The notes below the pieces were generated by a model, which was given only the letters and a program-made list of their open reading frames with translations, was not told the origin of the DNA and ran no database searches. A stretch of DNA of 64,000 nucleotides, from NCBI RefSeq assembly GCF_008801475.1, contig NZ_VZPP01000019.1, positions 1 through 64,000 of the forward strand, given 5' to 3'. Position numbers and translations under genes: made by a program. This DNA comes from Pseudomonas moorei (lineage in GTDB: Bacteria > Pseudomonadota > Gammaproteobacteria > Pseudomonadales > Pseudomonadaceae). Positions within the stretch are counted from its first letter, which is position 1, and every line of letters begins with the position of its first letter. Shown here in pieces: positions 8,510 through 17,036 of this stretch.

Positions 8510-9442
8510 ATGGCTGGTGTAATGGATTCGGTAAACCAGCGCACGCAACTGGTAGGGCAGAATCGCCTTGAGCTGTTGTTGTTCCGTCTTGACGGCCAGC
8601 AGCTCTATGGGATCAACGTGTTCAAGGTCCGGGAGGTGCTGCAATGCCCCCAACTGACACTGATGCCCAAGTCCAGTCCTGTCGTGTGCGGCGTGGCGAA
8701 TATTCGGGGGGCGACCATTCCGATCCTTGATCTGGCGATGGCGACCGGCTCCGGGGGCTTGAAAGACAAGAACAACCCTTTCGTGATCATCACGGAGTAC
8801 AACACCAAGACCCAGGGGTTCCTGGTGCGCTCGGTGGAACGCATTGTGAACATGAACTGGGAGGAGATTCATCCGCCACCCAAGGGCACCGGCCGCGATC
8901 ACTACCTGACGGCCGTGACTCGCGTCGACAATCAACTTGTCGAAATCATCGACGTCGAGAAAGTGCTGGCGGAAGTGGCGCCGACACCGGAAGCGATTTC
9001 GGTTGGTGTGGTGGATGTCGAAACCCAGCACAAGGCGCTCTCTCTGCGTGTGTTGACAGTCGATGATTCGTCGGTGGCACGCAAACAGGTCACGCGCTGC
9101 TTGCAAACGGTTGGCGTCGAAGTGGTGGCGTTGAACGACGGTCGGCAAGCGCTGGATTACCTGCGCAAACTGGTCGACGAGGGCAAGAAGCCGGAGGAAG
9201 AGTTCCTGATGATGATTTCCGACATCGAGATGCCGGAGATGGACGGATACACCCTGACGGCGGAAATCCGCAACGACCCTCGCATGCAAAAGCTACATAT
9301 CATCCTGCATACTTCGTTGTCGGGTGTGTTCAATCAGGCGATGGTCAAGAAAGTCGGTGCCGATGACTTCCTCGCCAAATTCCGTCCTGATGACCTGGCA
9401 TCCCGGGTAGTCGACCGGATCAAAGCAGCAGACATTAGCTAG
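8510..9442 (+). CDS. cheV: chemotaxis coupling protein CheV
   Basis: 310 residues. An N-terminal CheW-like domain (about 20-160) couples chemoreceptors to CheA. A C-terminal receiver domain (about 180-305) carries the acidic pair in VDDSS and the phosphoacceptor Asp in SDIEMPEMDG. Phosphorylation is thought to tune receptor-kinase coupling during adaptation. It is followed 46 nt later by cheR and is divergent from flgA. A weak sigma-28-like sequence precedes it but its spacing is wrong, so no promoter is called. Confidence 0.94.
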   Translation: MAGVMDSVNQRTQLVGQNRLELLLFRLDGQQLYGINVFKVREVLQCPQLTLMPKSSPVVCGVANIRGATIPILDLAMATGSGGLKDKNNPFVIITEYNTKTQGFLVRSVERIVNMNWEEIHPPPKGTGRDHYLTAVTRVDNQLVEIIDVEKVLAEVAPTPEAISVGVVDVETQHKALSLRVLTVDDSSVARKQVTRCLQTVGVEVVALNDGRQALDYLRKLVDEGKKPEEEFLMMISDIEMPEMDGYTLTAEIRNDPRMQKLHIILHTSLSGVFNQAMVKKVGADDFLAKFRPDDLASRVVDRIKAADIS

Positions 9443-9488
9443 GGGCGTTCGGCCCCCGGCAGTCAACACGATTTAAGAGGCGGCAGCA

Positions 9489-10316
9489 TTGTCAACGGGT
9501 AATTTGGATTTCGAACAGTTCCGGGTATTCCTGGAAAAAGCCTGTGGCATTTTGCTCGGTGAAAACAAGCAGTATCTGGTATCGAGCCGTCTCAACAAAC
9601 TGATGGAGCAGCAGGGTATCAAGTCGTTGGGTGAGCTTGTCCAGCGCATGCAGACCCAGCCGCGCAGCGGTTTGCGCGAGCAGGTGGTCGACGCCATGAC
9701 CACCAACGAAACCCTGTGGTTTCGTGATACCTACCCCTTTGAAGTCTTGAAGAACAAGGTACTGCCCGAAGCGATCAAGGCCAGTCCCGGCCAGCGTTTG
9801 CGCATCTGGTCGGCGGCATGCTCGTCGGGTCAGGAGCCGTATTCGCTTTCGATGTCCATTGATGAGTTCGAGCGGGCCAACATGGGACAGTTGAGGATGG
9901 GGGTGCAAATCGTTGCCACCGATCTTTCCGGCACCATGCTGACCAACTGCAAGACCGGCGAGTACGACAGCCTGGCCATTGGTCGCGGTCTGTCGCCCGA
10001 GCGACTGCAGCGATATTTCGACCCGAAAGGGCCGGGGCGCTGGGTCATCAAGACACCGATCAAGAGTCGGGTGGAGTTTCGTTCGTTCAATCTGCTGGAC
10101 AGCTACGCCAGCCTGGGCAAGTTCGATATCGTGTTCTGCCGCAACGTCCTGATCTACTTCTCTGCCGAAGTGAAGAAGGACATCCTGTTGCGTATTCACA
10201 GCACGTTGAAGCCTGGCGGTTATCTGTTCCTTGGTGCTTCAGAAGCGCTGAACGGATTGCCGGATCATTACCAGATGGTCCAGTGCAGCCCTGGGATCAT
10301 TTATCAGGCGAAGTGA
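9489..10316 (+). CDS. cheR: chemoreceptor glutamate methyltransferase CheR
   Basis: 275 residues. A short N-terminal helical domain is followed by the SAM-dependent methyltransferase domain: the GxG-like loop in SAACSSGQEPYS, the acidic end of strand 2 (VATDLSG), and FCRNVLIYF. It methylates receptor glutamates for adaptation. The start is TTG at 9489, supported by AAGAGGCGG just upstream and by the conserved MSTGNLDFEQF N-terminus. It sits downstream of cheV on the same strand. Confidence 0.95.
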   Translation: MSTGNLDFEQFRVFLEKACGILLGENKQYLVSSRLNKLMEQQGIKSLGELVQRMQTQPRSGLREQVVDAMTTNETLWFRDTYPFEVLKNKVLPEAIKASPGQRLRIWSAACSSGQEPYSLSMSIDEFERANMGQLRMGVQIVATDLSGTMLTNCKTGEYDSLAIGRGLSPERLQRYFDPKGPGRWVIKTPIKSRVEFRSFNLLDSYASLGKFDIVFCRNVLIYFSAEVKKDILLRIHSTLKPGGYLFLGASEALNGLPDHYQMVQCSPGIIYQAK

Positions 10317-10335
10317 TTTTGTCGGCGTCATCAAA

Positions 10336-10367
10336 ACGGGAGTCCTTATGGGGCTCCCGTTTTTTTG
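10336..10367 (+). terminator. intrinsic terminator of cheV-cheR
   Basis: Stem ACGGGAG(T)CC / GG(G)GCTCCCGT with a short loop, followed by seven Ts, 20 nt after the cheR stop. Confidence 0.9.
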
Positions 10368-10369
10368 TG

Positions 10370-10521
10370 CCTGGCGAAACCGCGCCAGGAGTTGGCAAGT
10401 GGTGTACTCGGGATTGGATGCCAGGCGGCAGAAAAGCGGCATCCGGCGGAAACCCGTTGCCGCTTTTCTGGCATTGCCGCCTAGCCTCTGCCCGCAAAGC
10501 CCCGGTTTACGGGGTTTTTTT
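10370..10521 (+). ncRNA. hairpin-rich segment ending in a terminator; candidate small RNA
   Basis: Between the cheR terminator and the flgB promoter lie three strong foldings: CCTGGCG/CGCCAGG (10370-10389); a 12-bp stem AGAAAAGCGGCA (10430-10441) with TGCCGCTTTTCT (10458-10469), extended by AGGCGGC (10423-10429) with GCCGCCT (10476-10482); and an intrinsic terminator CCCCG-GTTTA-CGGGG plus seven Ts (10500-10521). GGATGCC (10416-10422) can instead pair with GGCATCC (10438-10444), which would break the long stem. No promoter is recognised, so an sRNA is an inference. A second terminator for cheR read-through is the simpler alternative. Confidence 0.4.
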
Positions 10522-10525
10522 GACT

Positions 10526-10541
10526 TGGCATGACGCTTGCT
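10526..10541 (+). promoter_or_regulatory. sigma-54 promoter of flgBCDE
   Basis: TGGCATGACGCTTGCT matches the sigma-54 consensus TGGCACG-N4-TTGCW with one deviation and correct GG-N10-GC spacing. It lies 45 nt before the flgB start. Pseudomonas flgB operons are known to be class III, RpoN-dependent. Confidence 0.88.
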
Positions 10542-10585
10542 ATGTCCATCGTACGAAAAATCAGGTCACCCGAAGGTTTCCCGAC

Positions 10586-10993
10586 ATGAGCATCAGCTTC
10601 GATAAAGCGCTCGGTATTCACGAACAGGCACTGGGCTTTCGCGCCCAGCGCGCTGAAGTCCTGGCCAACAACATTGCCAACGCCGACACCCCGAACTACA
10701 AGGCCCGGGATCTGGATTTCTCCAAAGTGCTCGCGGCACAGAGCGAGAAAAACCAAAACGGCACCATCGCCTTGAACATGACCAACAGCCGTCATATCGA
10801 AGCGCAAGGGCTGGGCAATGGTGACGAATCGCTGATGTACCGCACGCCGATGCAGCCGTCGATTGACCAGAACACTGTGGACGCCCAGCTGGAACAGTCG
10901 AACTACGCGGAAAACGCGATTGGCTTCCAGGCCAGCTTCACCCTGCTCAACAGTAAATTCAAAGGGCTGGTGTCAGCCCTGCGTGGAGAGTAA
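10586..10993 (+). CDS. flgB: flagellar basal-body rod protein FlgB
   Basis: 135 residues, the usual size for the proximal rod protein. It shows the rod-family N-terminal signature (LANNIANADTPNYKARD) and helical C-terminus. I placed the start at the ATG at 10586 because family members begin MSISFDKAL and the sigma-54 promoter lies 45 nt upstream; longer in-frame starts would run back into cheR. First gene of flgBCDE. Confidence 0.96.
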   Translation: MSISFDKALGIHEQALGFRAQRAEVLANNIANADTPNYKARDLDFSKVLAAQSEKNQNGTIALNMTNSRHIEAQGLGNGDESLMYRTPMQPSIDQNTVDAQLEQSNYAENAIGFQASFTLLNSKFKGLVSALRGE

Positions 10994-10996
10994 GCC

Positions 10997-11440
10997 ATGT
11001 CTCTATCCAGTGTTTTCAACATTGCCGGTAGCGGCATGAGTGCGCAGACCACTCGCTTGAACACCGTCGCTTCGAACATTGCCAACGCCGAAACCGTCTC
11101 GTCGAGCATCGACCAGACCTACCGCGCGCGTCACCCGGTATTCGCCACCATGTTCCAGGGCGGTCAGAGCGGCGGCAGCGATTCGTTGTTCCAGAACCAG
11201 GACGCTGCCGGTCAAGGCGTGCAGGTCATGGGCGTGGTCGAAGACCAGAGCAACCTCGAGGCGCGCTACGAGCCGAACCATCCGGCCGCCGACGCCAAGG
11301 GCTACGTCTATTACCCGAACGTCAACGTGGTGGAAGAGATGGCGGACATGATTTCCGCGAGCCGCTCGTTCCAGACCAACGCCGAAATGATGAACACGGC
11401 CAAAACCATGATGCAGAAAGTCCTGACCCTCGGTCAGTGA
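10997..11440 (+). CDS. flgC: flagellar basal-body rod protein FlgC
   Basis: 147 residues. The rod signature SNIANAETVSSS is at the N-terminus, a central extended loop follows, and the C-terminal helix with VEEMADMISASRSFQTNAEM is typical of axial proteins. It starts 3 nt after flgB stops, so translation is probably coupled. It forms the rod with FlgB, FlgF and FlgG. Confidence 0.96.
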   Translation: MSLSSVFNIAGSGMSAQTTRLNTVASNIANAETVSSSIDQTYRARHPVFATMFQGGQSGGSDSLFQNQDAAGQGVQVMGVVEDQSNLEARYEPNHPAADAKGYVYYPNVNVVEEMADMISASRSFQTNAEMMNTAKTMMQKVLTLGQ

Positions 11441-11455
11441 TAAGGGGCGATTCAG

Positions 11456-12178
11456 ATGAGTGTTAGCGATACCACCAGCAGTTTGAGCCTCAACGACATC
11501 CTGGCCAATTCCTCGATCAAGACCAGTACCACGAAGGACGGTCTGGCTTCGGCAACCAGCAGTGCCACGGGCAACCAAGCCTTGGGCAAGGACGCGTTCC
11601 TGCAATTGCTGGTAACGCAGCTGAAAAACCAGAACCCGCTGGAGCCGCAGGACAACGGCGCGTTCGTGGCACAGTTGGCGCAGTTCAGTAGCCTGGAAGG
11701 CATCAACAACCTCAACACCACAGTGAGTGGCCTTGCCAGCAACTACAACTCGTCGCAAGCCCTGCAGGCTTCCTCGCTGGTGGGGCGTTCGGTCATCGCA
11801 CCGAGCGATAAGGCTGTGGTCGACACCACCAAGAGCCTCAGCGGTACGGTCGTCGTTCCGTCTTCGGTCGCCGACGTCAGCCTGAAAATTACCAATACCG
11901 ATGGCAAGACCGTACGCACCATCGACATGGGGTCTCAGAGCGCGGGCAATGCCAGCTTCATCTGGGACGGCAAGGACGATTCCGGTGTAACGGTTCCTGC
12001 GGGCACTTATAGCTTTGGGGCTGCGAGCACGATCGACGGCCAGTCCGTATCGCTTGTCACCAATCTGCCCGCCACGGTCAACAGTGTGACCATCAGTCAG
12101 ACCGGCGGTGAGTTGATGCTCAATCTGGCCGGGCTGGGCAGCGTCGCCCTGTCCAAAGTACAAACCATTGGTATGTAA
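11456..12178 (+). CDS. flgD: flagellar hook-capping protein FlgD
   Basis: 240 residues. The FlgD signature lies near residues 45-75 (DAFLQLLVTQLKNQNPLEP, then AQLAQFSSLEGI). The C-terminal part holds the FLG-FnIII and tudor-like domains (IWDGKDDSGVTVPAGTYSF). It forms the scaffold cap that guides polymerisation of hook protein FlgE, encoded next. 15 nt separate it from flgC. Confidence 0.96.
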   Translation: MSVSDTTSSLSLNDILANSSIKTSTTKDGLASATSSATGNQALGKDAFLQLLVTQLKNQNPLEPQDNGAFVAQLAQFSSLEGINNLNTTVSGLASNYNSSQALQASSLVGRSVIAPSDKAVVDTTKSLSGTVVVPSSVADVSLKITNTDGKTVRTIDMGSQSAGNASFIWDGKDDSGVTVPAGTYSFGAASTIDGQSVSLVTNLPATVNSVTISQTGGELMLNLAGLGSVALSKVQTIGM

Positions 12179-12209
12179 AGCCGACTAACCCGGCACAAAG
12201 GAGTGGATT

Positions 12210-13529
12210 ATGTCTTTCAACATCGGCCTTAGCGGTCTCTTTGCAGCCAACAAACAACTGGACGTAACGGGCAATAACATCGCCAACGTCGCGACCACCG
12301 GTTTCAAATCGTCCCGTGCAGAATTCGAAGACGTGTACTCTGCGACTCGCCTGGGAACTGGCAGCAAGACCGTCGGCAACGGCGTACGTCTGGCCAACGT
12401 CTCCCAGCAATTCAGTCAGGGTGATGTGAGCAACACCGGTAACGTGCTCGACATGGGGATCCAGGGTAACGGCTTTTTCGTCCTGAGCAACAATGGTTCG
12501 CTGACCTACACCCGTGCCGGTACGTTCAAGACCGACAAGGACGGCTACGTCACCAACAGCGACGGTACCGCCCGTCTGCAAGGTTACGGCGTCGACTCCA
12601 ATGGCAAGATCGTCAATGGTGTATTGACCGACCTGCGAATCGACACGTCCAACCTGGCGCCGAAGGCTACCACTTCCGTTTCGTCGACGATCAACCTGGA
12701 CTCCAAGTCTGACGTGATTGACCAGGCTGTTGCAGCCAACAAGTTTGATCCGTCCAATACAGCCACTTTCACCAAGCAGTTCTCCACCAAGGTCTACGAC
12801 ACCCAGGGCAATGAGCACACCATGGACCAGTACATGGTCAAGACAGCTTCCAATACCTGGGATACCTACACGCTGATCGATGGTCGCAACCCGGATGGCA
12901 GCGATCCTACTGTCGCGGCTACCGCGCCGGTCGCTTCGACCATGGCGTTCGATTCGAGCGGCAAGCTCGTGTCGGTCACCACTCCAGGTACCCCCCCTGT
13001 TGTAAGCCCTGATTTGAAAATCACCAACTGGGTTCCAGGTAAAGTGACCAATGGTGTCTGGGCTGCCAACGGTGCATCCGCCGACCCGGCTGGCCTGTCC
13101 ATCGCCATGTCCAACACCACCCAGTTCAATGCCGACAGCGCGCGTTCGATTCCTGCGCAGAACGGCTACGCGACGGGTCAGATCACCAATTTGACCATCG
13201 ACGGCAGCGGTGTGCTGCTGGCCAACTTCAGCAACAACCAGACCAAGCCCATCGGCCAGATTTCGCTGGCCAGCTTCACCAACGAACAAGGTCTGCAGCC
13301 TGTTGGTGGCACCAGTTGGAAGGAAACCTACGCGTCGGGTATTCCAGGCTACGATGCTCCGGAGACCGGCACCCTGGGGTCGCTGGTTTCCAACTCTCTG
13401 GAAGAGTCCAACGTGAATCTGACCAACGAGCTGGTTGACCTTATCAAGGCGCAGAGCAACTACCAGGCGAACGCCAAGACTATCTCCACCCAAAGCACCA
13501 TCATGCAGACCATCATTCAGATGACCTGA
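12210..13529 (+). CDS. flgE: flagellar hook protein FlgE
   Basis: 439 residues. The N-terminal axial motif (NNIANVATTGFKSSRAEFED) and C-terminal motif (NLTNELVDLIKAQSNYQANA) form the coiled core of the hook; the central domain is the variable exposed part. GGAG precedes the ATG. It is the last gene of this flg operon here and is followed by a strong terminator, so flgF onward must lie elsewhere in the genome. Confidence 0.96.
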   Translation: MSFNIGLSGLFAANKQLDVTGNNIANVATTGFKSSRAEFEDVYSATRLGTGSKTVGNGVRLANVSQQFSQGDVSNTGNVLDMGIQGNGFFVLSNNGSLTYTRAGTFKTDKDGYVTNSDGTARLQGYGVDSNGKIVNGVLTDLRIDTSNLAPKATTSVSSTINLDSKSDVIDQAVAANKFDPSNTATFTKQFSTKVYDTQGNEHTMDQYMVKTASNTWDTYTLIDGRNPDGSDPTVAATAPVASTMAFDSSGKLVSVTTPGTPPVVSPDLKITNWVPGKVTNGVWAANGASADPAGLSIAMSNTTQFNADSARSIPAQNGYATGQITNLTIDGSGVLLANFSNNQTKPIGQISLASFTNEQGLQPVGGTSWKETYASGIPGYDAPETGTLGSLVSNSLEESNVNLTNELVDLIKAQSNYQANAKTISTQSTIMQTIIQMT

Positions 13530-13547
13530 TACTGGATAGCGCTGCAT

Positions 13548-13577
13548 AAAAAGCCCCTCGTCAGAGGGGCTTTTTTG
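13548..13577 (+). terminator. intrinsic terminator of flgBCDE
   Basis: AAAAAGCCCCTC / GAGGGGCTTTTTT with a 2-4 nt loop, 19 nt after the flgE stop. Confidence 0.92.
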
Positions 13578-13598
13578 TGGAAGCTGAATTGGTCGACA

Positions 13599-13702
13599 CT
13601 GTAGGAGCGAGCATGCTCGCAATAGACGTTAACGATCACGCGTTCCTGCTGATTAACCGTGTTGCTTTCGCGTACATCGCGAGTAAGTTCGCTCCTGCAA
13701 GA
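13599..13702. repeat. REP-type inverted pair (BIME-like)
   Basis: CTGTAGGAGCGAGC(AT)GCTCGC at the left end faces GCGAGTAAGTTCGCTCCTGCAAG at the right end. The left part continues with GACGTTAACGATCACGCGT, which recurs with one change (GATGACGCGT) in the element at 45486-45592. Both are intergenic, typical of P. fluorescens REP elements mobilised by RAYT transposases; no RAYT gene is in the window. Confidence 0.82.
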
Positions 13703-13710
13703 AGCAAAAG

Positions 13711-13746
13711 AAAACCCCCGATCGGCCAGAGGCCCATCGGGGGTTT
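13711..13746 (-). terminator. intrinsic terminator of nrdA
   Basis: AAAACCCCCGAT / ATCGGGGGTTT with a GC-rich loop. On the minus strand it lies 35 nt after the nrdA stop and ends in TTTTCTTTTG. Confidence 0.85.
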
Positions 13747-13780
13747 CAGACAAGCGCCTTACGACGCTTGCAGGTTCAGC

Positions 13781-16675
13781 TTATTGGCAAGCTTCGCAAT
13801 CCGGCTCGTCAATGGCGCAGGCCTTCGGCACGGGCGCTGGACCTGCTGGCGCAGCCAGGACCGAGTCGTCACCGTGGTTGCCGCCGCTGGAAACAGCGTT
13901 CAGCTTGCCGGTGTTGATGGTCGACTTCTCTGTGCTGGTCGCGGCCAGGGCACGGAGGTAGTAAGTGGTTTTCAGACCACGGTACCAGGCCATGCGGTAG
14001 GTCACATCCAGCTTCTTGCCTGAAGCGCCGGCGATATACAGGTTCAGGGACTGTGCCTGGTCGATCCACTTCTGACGACGGCTTGCCGCGTCAACGATCC
14101 ACTTGGTGTCCACTTCGAAGGCCGTCGCGTAGAGCTCTTTGAGTTCTTGCGGGATGCGCTCGATTTGCTGCACGGAACCGTCGTAGTACTTCAGGTCGTT
14201 GATCATGACCGAGTCCCACAGGCCGCGAGCCTTGAGGTCGCGAACCAGGTACGGGTTGATCACGGTGAATTCGCCCGACAGGTTCGATTTCACATAGAGG
14301 TTCTGGTAGGTCGGTTCGATCGACTGCGATACGCCAGTGATGTTGGCGATGGTTGCGGTCGGTGCGATGGCCATGATGTTGGAGTTACGAATACCCTTTT
14401 GAACGCGGGCGCGCACAGGGGCCCAGTCCAGGGTTTCGTTCAGGTCGACGTCGATGTACTTCTGGCCACGTTGCTCGATCAGGATCTGTTGCGAATCCAG
14501 CGGCAGGATGCCCTTGGACCACAGCGACCCCTGGAAGGTCTCGTAGGCGCCGCGCTCGTCGGCCAGGTCGCAGGAAGCCTGGATCGCGTAGTAGCTGACC
14601 GCTTCCATCGACTTGTCGGCGAACTCGACGGCAGCGTCAGAACCGTAAGGGATGTGTTGCAGGTACAGCGCGTCCTGGAAGCCCATGATGCCCAGGCCGA
14701 CCGGACGGTGCTTGAAGTTGGAGTTCTTCGCTTGCGGCACCGAGTAGTAGTTGATGTCGATCACGTTATCGAGCATGCGTACGGCAGTGTTCACGGTGCG
14801 TTGCAGCTTGGCGGTGTCCAGCTTGCCGTTGACGATGTGGTTCGGCAGGTTGATCGAGCCCAGGTTGCAAACGGCGATTTCGTCCTTGTTGGTGTTCAAG
14901 GTGATTTCGGTGCACAGGTTCGAGCTGTGGACCACGCCGACGTGCTGCTGCGGGCTGCGCAGGTTGCACGGATCCTTGAAGGTCAGCCATGGGTGGCCGG
15001 TTTCAAACAGCATGGACAGCATTTTGCGCCACAGGTCTTTGGCCTGGATGGTCTTGAACAGTTTGACCTTGCCAGGGTATTCGGTCAGGGCTTCGTAGTA
15101 CTCGTAGCGCTCTTCGAAGGCCTTGCCGGTCAGGTCGTGCAGATCCGGAACTTCAGACGGCGAGAACAGGGTCCATTTACCGTCATCGAAGACACGCTTC
15201 ATGAACAGGTCAGGAATCCAGTTGGCGGTGTTCATGTCGTGGGTACGACGACGATCATCACCGGTGTTCTTGCGCAGCTCGATGAACTCCTCGATGTCCA
15301 TGTGCCAGGTTTCCAGGTACGCACAGACAGCGCCTTTGCGCTTGCCACCCTGGTTAACGGCGACGGCGGTGTCGTTCACGACTTTCAGGAACGGTACAAC
15401 GCCCTGGGATTTGCCGTTGGTGCCCTTGATGTAAGAGCCCAATGCACGAACAGGTGTCCAGTCGTTGCCCAGGCCACCGGCGAATTTCGACAGCATGGCG
15501 TTGTCGTGGATCGCGTGGTAGATGCCCGACAGGTCATCCGGCACGGTGGTCAGGTAGCAGCTCGACAGCTGCGGACGCAGGGTACCGGCGTTGAACAGCG
15601 TTGGAGTCGAGGACATGTAGTCGAAGGACGACAACAGGTTGTAGAACTCGATCGCGCGGTCTTCCTTTTGCTTCTCTTCGATCGCCAGGCCCATGGCCAC
15701 ACGCATAAAGAAAATCTGCGGCAGTTCAAAGCGCACGCCATCCTTGTGGATGAAGTAACGGTCGTACAGGGTTTGCAGGCCCAGGTAGGTGAACTGCTGG
15801 TCGCGCTCGTGGTTGATTGCCTTGCCCAGTTTTTCCAGGTCGAAGTCGGCCAGAACCGGGTTCAGCAATTCGAATTCGATACCCTTGGCGATGTAGGCAG
15901 GCAGGGCCTTGGCGTACAGGTCGACCATTTCGTGGTGAGTGGCGCTTTCGGCGACGCCGAGGAAGCCCAGGCCTTCGGCACGCAGGGTGTCCATCAGCAG
16001 GCGGGCAGTGACGAACGAGTAGTTCGGCTCACGTTCGACCAGCGTACGGGCAGTCATCACCAGGGCGGTGTTGACGTCGGTCAGGGCCACGCCGTCGTAC
16101 AGGTTTTTCAGGGTTTCGCGCTGGATCAGGTCGCCGTCGACTTCTTCCAGGCCTTCGCACGCTTCGGTGACGATGGTGTTCAGGCGGCCCATGTCGAGCG
16201 GCGCCAGGCTGCCGTCGGCACGGGTGATGCGGATCGAAGGGTGAGCGTTGACCGCTTCTTCGGCCGGGGCACGTACGGCGCGTTCCTTGGAACGGGCATC
16301 ACGATAGATCACGTAGTCGCGAGCGACTTTCTGCTCGCCGGCGCGCATCAGGGCCAGTTCGACCTGGTCCTGGATTTCTTCGATGTGGATGGTGCCGCCC
16401 GATGGCATGCGACGCTTGAAGGTTGCGGTGACCTGTTCGGTCAGGCGGGCAACGGTGTCGTGGATTCGCGACGAAGCGGCAGCGGTGCCGCCCTCAACTG
16501 CGAGAAACGCTTTGGTGATGGCGACGGTGATTTTGTCATCGGTGTAAGGAACGACAGTGCCGTTACGCTTGATCACGCGAAGCTGGCCCGGCGCGGTGGC
16601 GGACAGATCCGAATTCGAATCAGCGGCCTGCGGCAAGGTGCCCTGCGGGTTCTCGCGAGTTGTGTCGGTTTGCAT
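13781..16675 (-). CDS. nrdA: ribonucleoside-diphosphate reductase, alpha subunit (class Ia)
   Basis: 964 residues, about 200 longer than E. coli NrdA. Two ATP-cone-like regulatory domains occupy the N-terminus, the first from about RVIKRNGTVVPY, the second from about IRITRADGSLAP, as described for P. aeruginosa NrdA. The catalytic barrel follows, with NLCTEI, PNHIVN and the conserved Cys/Glu region. The C-terminal redox pair is in EPDCEACQ. It reduces ribonucleotides with the NrdB radical subunit. I chose the ATG at 16675 because GGAG precedes it and family members begin MQTDTTRENP. nrdB does not follow: the convergent flgE operon does. Confidence 0.96.
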   Translation of the reverse strand: MQTDTTRENPQGTLPQAADSNSDLSATAPGQLRVIKRNGTVVPYTDDKITVAITKAFLAVEGGTAAASSRIHDTVARLTEQVTATFKRRMPSGGTIHIEEIQDQVELALMRAGEQKVARDYVIYRDARSKERAVRAPAEEAVNAHPSIRITRADGSLAPLDMGRLNTIVTEACEGLEEVDGDLIQRETLKNLYDGVALTDVNTALVMTARTLVEREPNYSFVTARLLMDTLRAEGLGFLGVAESATHHEMVDLYAKALPAYIAKGIEFELLNPVLADFDLEKLGKAINHERDQQFTYLGLQTLYDRYFIHKDGVRFELPQIFFMRVAMGLAIEEKQKEDRAIEFYNLLSSFDYMSSTPTLFNAGTLRPQLSSCYLTTVPDDLSGIYHAIHDNAMLSKFAGGLGNDWTPVRALGSYIKGTNGKSQGVVPFLKVVNDTAVAVNQGGKRKGAVCAYLETWHMDIEEFIELRKNTGDDRRRTHDMNTANWIPDLFMKRVFDDGKWTLFSPSEVPDLHDLTGKAFEERYEYYEALTEYPGKVKLFKTIQAKDLWRKMLSMLFETGHPWLTFKDPCNLRSPQQHVGVVHSSNLCTEITLNTNKDEIAVCNLGSINLPNHIVNGKLDTAKLQRTVNTAVRMLDNVIDINYYSVPQAKNSNFKHRPVGLGIMGFQDALYLQHIPYGSDAAVEFADKSMEAVSYYAIQASCDLADERGAYETFQGSLWSKGILPLDSQQILIEQRGQKYIDVDLNETLDWAPVRARVQKGIRNSNIMAIAPTATIANITGVSQSIEPTYQNLYVKSNLSGEFTVINPYLVRDLKARGLWDSVMINDLKYYDGSVQQIERIPQELKELYATAFEVDTKWIVDAASRRQKWIDQAQSLNLYIAGASGKKLDVTYRMAWYRGLKTTYYLRALAATSTEKSTINTGKLNAVSSGGNHGDDSVLAAPAGPAPVPKACAIDEPDCEACQ

Positions 16676-17036
16676 GGGTGTCTCCACGTTCTCTATGTTT
16701 GTTTGGGCACCATCACGGTGCCCACCGTTCCGTCCTGAAGCACTACAACCGGCGAATGCCGGGCATAACAACTTCGGGACAGTAGGAAGGGGTGCTATTT
16801 GGGCGCCGCTTCCATGCCGAAGTCTTTGGCCTCACGCCTTGGGCGAGAGGCCGGGGTCCTTTGAGGTGACAGTTGGGGACTGCAACACCCGTACCGTTTT
16901 CACCCTTATGGGCCGAAATACAGTAACCATCCGCACGCGCGGTTTGGGCTTTCGAAATTACGTTTGGTTCAACCGGACGGTGGCAAGAAAAGCGCTTGAA
17001 ATTGGTGTCCGGTTTGTGTTTGGTTTTTTGCGCAAA
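16676..17036 (-). promoter_or_regulatory. long, structured nrdA leader region
   Basis: If transcription starts near the NrdR-like sites, nrdA has a leader of roughly 390 nt. It contains a strong hairpin GGCCTC-A-CGCC / GGCG-A-GAGGCC (16828-16852) and GGGCACC / GGTGCCC (16705-16723) close to the start codon. No known riboswitch class is recognised. No coding frame with a ribosome binding site was seen. Confidence 0.5.

Noticed and set aside
12120..13622. 500-codon open frame opposite flgE
   Set aside because: Shadow of flgE; it runs through the flgBCDE terminator, which no real gene should.
13599..13702. CRISPR-like or IS terminal repeats
   Set aside because: The repeats are inverted REP ends without regular spacers, target duplications or a transposase.
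14147..16738. 863-codon open frame opposite nrdA
   Set aside because: Mirror frame of a GC-rich gene; the product is low in normal composition (rich in Val, Gln, Asp, Arg) and matches nothing, while nrdA is unmistakable.
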